Origin: UBA2970 sp965221075
Lineage (GTDB): Bacteria; Verrucomicrobiota; Verrucomicrobiia; Limisphaerales; AAA164-E04
Assembly (NCBI GenBank): GCA_965221075.1
Contig: OZ244865.1
Location: 2,728,001 to 2,792,000 of the forward strand
Length of the DNA stretch: 64,000 bases
Direction of reading: 5' to 3'
The notes under the pieces were generated by a model. That model was not told the origin of the DNA and did no database searches. It saw only the letters and a program-made list of their open reading frames with translations. Positions within the stretch are counted from its first letter, which is position 1. Each line of letters begins with the position of its first letter. Positions 60,839 through 64,000 of the stretch are shown one piece after another. The position numbers and the translations under genes were made by a program.

Positions 60839-61502
60839 CGGCGGCGGTCTGGTGGCGGTGGGGGGCTCCCTCGAGGCTTCGGCCCTGGTCCAGGCCTACC
60901 GGCGGGGGATCTTCCCCTGGAGCGAGAATCCGGTCACCTGGTGGTGTCCCGATCCCCGGGCGGTGATCGAGCCCGGCCGGCTCCATGTCCCCCGCAGCCT
61001 GGAGCGCCTGCTGCGCCAGGAGCGCTTCGGCTTCACCCTCGACCGCTGCTTCCGGGGGGTGATCGAGGGATGCGTCCGGGGGACGGATCCCTCGCAGGAC
61101 TGGATCACCCCGGGTTTCGTCTCCGCCTACTGCCGGCTGCACGCCATGGGGCATGCCCATTCGATCGAGGTGTGGAGGCGGGGGGAGCTCGCCGGGGGGC
61201 TCTACGGCGTGGCCCTGGGCGGCCTCTTCACCGGGGAGTCGATGTTCCACCGCGCCTCCAACGCTTCCAAGGCCGCCCTGGCCGTGCTCCACCGCACCCT
61301 CTTCGCCGCCGGCTTCCTCCTCTTCGACATCCAGATGCTCACTTCGGTCACCCGCCGGATGGGAGGCACGGAGATCCCCAGGAGCCGTTTCCTGGAGCGG
61401 CTGGAGCAGGCGGTGGAGGAGCCCTGCAGCTTCCCCCGGGACCCCCTCCCCTGGCGGACGGCTACCAGCCCATCTCCCCGGAAAGCGCTGGCCGGACCCT
61501 GA
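60831..61502 (+). CDS. aat: Leucyl/phenylalanyl-tRNA-protein transferase
   Basis: Adds Leu or Phe from aminoacyl-tRNA to proteins starting with Lys or Arg, creating N-degrons for ClpS. 223 residues. Motifs: GLVAVGGSLEASALVQAYRR (about 6-25), GIFPWSENPVTWWCPDPR (about 26-43), and GGLYGVALGGLFTGESMFHR (about 122-141), FDIQM near 165. The C-terminal tail overlaps the transglutaminase gene on the other strand by 41 bases and departs from family sequence. Start chosen at ATG 60831 inside the DUF2017 end. Confidence 0.93.
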   Translation: MPDGGGLVAVGGSLEASALVQAYRRGIFPWSENPVTWWCPDPRAVIEPGRLHVPRSLERLLRQERFGFTLDRCFRGVIEGCVRGTDPSQDWITPGFVSAYCRLHAMGHAHSIEVWRRGELAGGLYGVALGGLFTGESMFHRASNASKAALAVLHRTLFAAGFLLFDIQMLTSVTRRMGGTEIPRSRFLERLEQAVEEPCSFPRDPLPWRTATSPSPRKALAGP

Positions 61503-62331
61503 CCTCCACCGAAAGGGTCTGCCCCTCGCCCCCCCGGTAGGTCCCCCTGAAGGGGGCCACGTCCCGGTAGTCGCGTCCGTGGCCGATGCGGATGTGCTGC
61601 ACCCCCTCCCGCATGTCGTTGGTCGGATCCATCCCCGCCCAGTGGCCGTTGGGGCAGTAGACGTCCACCCAGGCATGGCTGGCCTGGCCGCCCACCAGCG
61701 GCGCGCCGGAGGAGCTCTCGATGTAGCCGCTGACGTAGCGGGCCGGGATCCCGGCGATGCGCAGCAGGCCGATCATCAGATGGGAGAAGTCCTGGCAGAC
61801 CCCCTGCCGGGTCCGGATCAGATCCTCGGCGGTCGAGGAGACGTCGGTGGTCCCGGGATTCCAGGTGTAGTTCTCGTGGATGTGGCGGTTGAGGCCCTCC
61901 ACCGCCTGGGCGAAGGAGGCCTCGGGAGGCAGCAGCCTCCGGGAGAGCTCCGCCTGCGAGGAGGTGAAGTCCACGTGGCGGGAGGGGCAGAGGTAGTCGT
62001 AGAGCCCGATGCGCTCCTGGCGGCAGAGGGCCGCGGCCTCGCCGACGGCGAGGTCCAGCCCCGAGAGCGGATCCTGGGACGGAAAGGTCTCCACCTCGCA
62101 GTAGGAGGTGGCGGTCATGCGGTCGTGCCGGAAGGGGATCGAGAGGGTCTCCACGCAGTTTCCGAAATAGTCGACATAGCTCTCCAGCGGGACCGAGGGG
62201 GACACCTGGGTGCGGTAGCGGACCAGCTTCTGGCGCCCGTCGCTGCGGGGCAGGAGCCGCAGCTCGCTGAAGGCCTCGACCACCGGCTGGGCGTAGGCGT
62301 AGTGCGTGGAGTGCTCGATCCGGTAGCGCAT
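61462..62331 (-). CDS. Transglutaminase-like cysteine protease-fold protein
   Basis: 289 residues. N-terminal bacterial-transglutaminase domain (MRYRIEHSTHYAYAQPV and SELRLLPR) followed by the papain-like core with Cys in GVCQDFSHLM (about 177-186), His in ASHAWVDVY (about 214-222) and Asp in DPTND (about 232-236); the triad is complete. Such proteins occur with circularly permuted ATP-grasp and alpha-E proteins and are thought to process or make peptides (inference from families). Seven bases separate it from the ATP-grasp/alpha-E gene. ATG start. Confidence 0.9.
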   Translation of the reverse strand: MRYRIEHSTHYAYAQPVVEAFSELRLLPRSDGRQKLVRYRTQVSPSVPLESYVDYFGNCVETLSIPFRHDRMTATSYCEVETFPSQDPLSGLDLAVGEAAALCRQERIGLYDYLCPSRHVDFTSSQAELSRRLLPPEASFAQAVEGLNRHIHENYTWNPGTTDVSSTAEDLIRTRQGVCQDFSHLMIGLLRIAGIPARYVSGYIESSSGAPLVGGQASHAWVDVYCPNGHWAGMDPTNDMREGVQHIRIGHGRDYRDVAPFRGTYRGGEGQTLSVEVRVRPALSGEMGW

Positions 62332-62338
62332 CGCGGCC

Positions 62339-64000
62339 TCAGTGGAACTCGGACACCTGATGGTGGACGCACCGGTCGGCGATCCGGTCCGAGAGGGCGC
62401 GGGTCTCCCCGATCCGACCGTCGAGCCAGGCGAGGACGGCCGGAGCCTCCTCCAGGTCCAGGTGTTCGATCCGATCGAGGATGCTGCGGCAGGAGGCGGA
62501 CAGCGGATCCTGGGTGGCGGTGATCGACCGGGGCGGATCGGGCAGGACCGACCCGAGGGCCTCCTCCACCTCGGAGAGGCTGGCCTTCAGCGACCGGGGA
62601 AGCTCCGGATCCCGGATCAGCTTGCGCACCGTCCCCAGCCAGCGGCGGCGCGCTCCCAGCGACTCGGGCGGGCACTCGCTGCACGCCACCATCCGGATCA
62701 GGGCGTCGAGGGCCATGGCGGCGGGAAGCCCCCCCGAGTCCTCGGCCTCGATGATCCGGCGCAGCGCCGCCAGGGTGTGCAGGGCCCGCTCCAGCGCCAC
62801 CCCCATGCGCCAGAACCTCCAGCGCTGGTCCCGGGCCAGGTGGGTGGCCATGGCTCCGGTGAAGGCGTCCAGGCAGAGCATCAGCTCTTCCTCCCGGTCC
62901 CGCTCCGGGCGCTCGGGGGCATCGGGCGCCAGGAGGCTCTCCAGCCGCTCCAGATGGGCGAGCGGCTTGGGCGGAAGGATCTCCCGGACGGCCTGCCCGT
63001 TCTCGCATCCCAGGCCCAGGCTGTGAACGACGGTTCCCGCCCTGGCCTGCTCCGGGGAACCGGGCGGGGAGGATCCGCCGCCCGGCCCGGTAGGAAGCGG
63101 AGGGCCCGCCAGGGGAGCGAGCAGCGGGGCGTGGGCGGGCCATTCCTCCTGGATCTGCCTCAGGGTGCGCAGCCCTCTGAGGGCGCACTCGGCCCGCTCC
63201 AGGTAGCGTCCCAGCCACAGGAAGTGTCCGGCCCGGCGGCTCGAGAGGCTGATCCGGCGCCGCGCGGGCAAGGCCGGCAGGGGGGAGGGGCCGGGTTCGT
63301 CCCCGATCCCGTTGCCGATCCAGGTGTCCTTGAATCCCAGGCCGCCATGGCAGCTGAGGGGCAGCATGTCCCCGGCCCTTCCCTCGATCGCGAAAAGCCT
63401 GAGGGTCGCGGGAGGCGTCTCGGTTCCCCGGGAGGTGCGCAGGGGCAGCCGGGGGGAGTCCACCCGGGCCTGGGCGACGAAGGCTTCCGGCCTGCGCCTC
63501 AGCTCCTCCAGCGGATCGGACGGCGCGGGATCCCCCTGCAGGGGCAGCGCCCTCCAGTCACCGGGACGGGAGAGCGCCTCGGCGAGGACGCCGGGGTCGC
63601 GGCACCAGCGGCGCTCCGCGGTGGGCAGGATCAGCCTCTTGCCCAGGTAGAAGCGGCACATGCGGTCCAGGCGCGAGCCGATCAGGCGGTTGGCCGCCAG
63701 GCCGCTGCCGAGCGCGTTGCACAGGCTCAAGGTCTGCTTGCGCACGCACATGGCCAGGCCCGGGATCCCCTGCCCCCGGTCGGCGTCGAACTCCACCGCG
63801 TCGAGGTTGCGGTCCTCCACCAGGCGGAGGATCACGTCGATGGGCTCCAGGCCCCCCACCGTCTTGAGGTGCATCCGGGAATCGATCACCGCCAGGTCGT
63901 CGGGCGCCACCCAGGGGATTCCCATGGAGCGGGCCAGGAAGGAGTGCGGCCCGGGGCTTGCCGGGGAGAGCAGCGCCGCCTGGCGGTGCAGGGCTCCGTC
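62339..64000 (-). CDS. Circularly permuted ATP-grasp / alpha-E fusion protein, 5' end cut by window
   Basis: At least 553 residues are visible; the frame continues to the window edge (DGALHRQAALLS...). The ATP-grasp part shows VEFDADRGQGIPGLAMCVRK and LCNALGSGLAANRL (typical Ala/Gly-rich G-x-G loop of type 2 circularly permuted ATP-grasps) and LILPTAERRWC. From about residue 240 of the visible ATG-numbered part an alpha-E domain begins with RRAGHFLWLGRYLERAE. The linker between (Pro/Gly-rich) is variable. Such fusions with a transglutaminase neighbour form a widespread cluster proposed to make or modify peptides. Product unknown. Lacking the N-terminus, start codon cannot be given. Confidence 0.87.
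   Translation of the reverse strand, partial: DGALHRQAALLSPASPGPHSFLARSMGIPWVAPDDLAVIDSRMHLKTVGGLEPIDVILRLVEDRNLDAVEFDADRGQGIPGLAMCVRKQTLSLCNALGSGLAANRLIGSRLDRMCRFYLGKRLILPTAERRWCRDPGVLAEALSRPGDWRALPLQGDPAPSDPLEELRRRPEAFVAQARVDSPRLPLRTSRGTETPPATLRLFAIEGRAGDMLPLSCHGGLGFKDTWIGNGIGDEPGPSPLPALPARRRISLSSRRAGHFLWLGRYLERAECALRGLRTLRQIQEEWPAHAPLLAPLAGPPLPTGPGGGSSPPGSPEQARAGTVVHSLGLGCENGQAVREILPPKPLAHLERLESLLAPDAPERPERDREEELMLCLDAFTGAMATHLARDQRWRFWRMGVALERALHTLAALRRIIEAEDSGGLPAAMALDALIRMVACSECPPESLGARRRWLGTVRKLIRDPELPRSLKASLSEVEEALGSVLPDPPRSITATQDPLSASCRSILDRIEHLDLEEAPAVLAWLDGRIGETRALSDRIADRCVHHQVSEFH

Overview
The window is a GC-rich bacterial chromosome segment of dense housekeeping operons interrupted by two gene-poor islands. 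Gene content points, by inference, to the Planctomycetes-Verrucomicrobia-Chlamydiae group, most likely Verrucomicrobiota. The pointers are a DUF58 / BatA-like / VWA / DUF4175 / squalene-cyclase-repeat operon, a large lipoprotein built of short NGD-type repeats, a lysine/alanine-rich histone H1-like protein, a DUF6807 (PmoA-like) protein and a DUF3340-type Prc protease. No rRNA gene or other decisive marker is present, so the phylum is not proven.

Layout. 1-5.5 kb, minus strand: start of prs, then the operon rhomboid protease - purB - SDR - dsbD. 6.0-10.7 kb, minus: two overlapping genes for exported proteins of unknown function. 10.7-14.5 kb: gene-poor island holding an AAA ATPase and the wreck of its TOPRIM-like DUF4276 partner. 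14.5-23.9 kb, minus: a five-gene coupled operon of VWA-type membrane proteins. 24.1-34.3 kb, plus: prc, ftsH, rpe, holB, an O-antigen-ligase-like gene, aroQ, tRNA-Lys, ecsC-like, cysE. 34.7-37.8 kb, plus: the classic rpmH-rnpA-yidD-yidC-khpB cluster, facing an H1-like gene that ends in a clear intrinsic terminator. 38.6-43.3 kb: pgsA-pgpA (phosphatidylglycerol synthesis), a DUF6807 gene, a duplicated-domain membrane protein and der. 43.3-52.1 kb, minus: manA, accA, then a likely operon of MFS transporter, enolase-superfamily enzyme, MDR dehydrogenase, flavin reductase, zwf and pgl. 52.1-60.1 kb: second gene-poor island with an intact ISL3-family element, an intact IS21-family element and an AT-richer unknown gene. 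60.1-64 kb: clpS - DUF2017 - aat, an N-degron operon, converging on a transglutaminase / ATP-grasp-alpha-E pair that runs off the window.

Genes are often translationally coupled through ATGA or GTGA overlaps, and GTG starts are common. Putative sigma70 promoters were read by eye upstream of several operons. The boundaries of both insertion sequences could be fixed exactly: the ISL3 element by its 25-bp inverted repeats and an 8-bp target duplication, the IS21 element by 32-bp ends and a 5-bp duplication. No CRISPR array and no convincing, complete new system was found. The strongest candidates for further attention are the decayed ATPase/TOPRIM pair, the five-gene VWA operon, the NGD-repeat lipoprotein with its partner, and the AT-rich unknown gene beside the insertion sequences.
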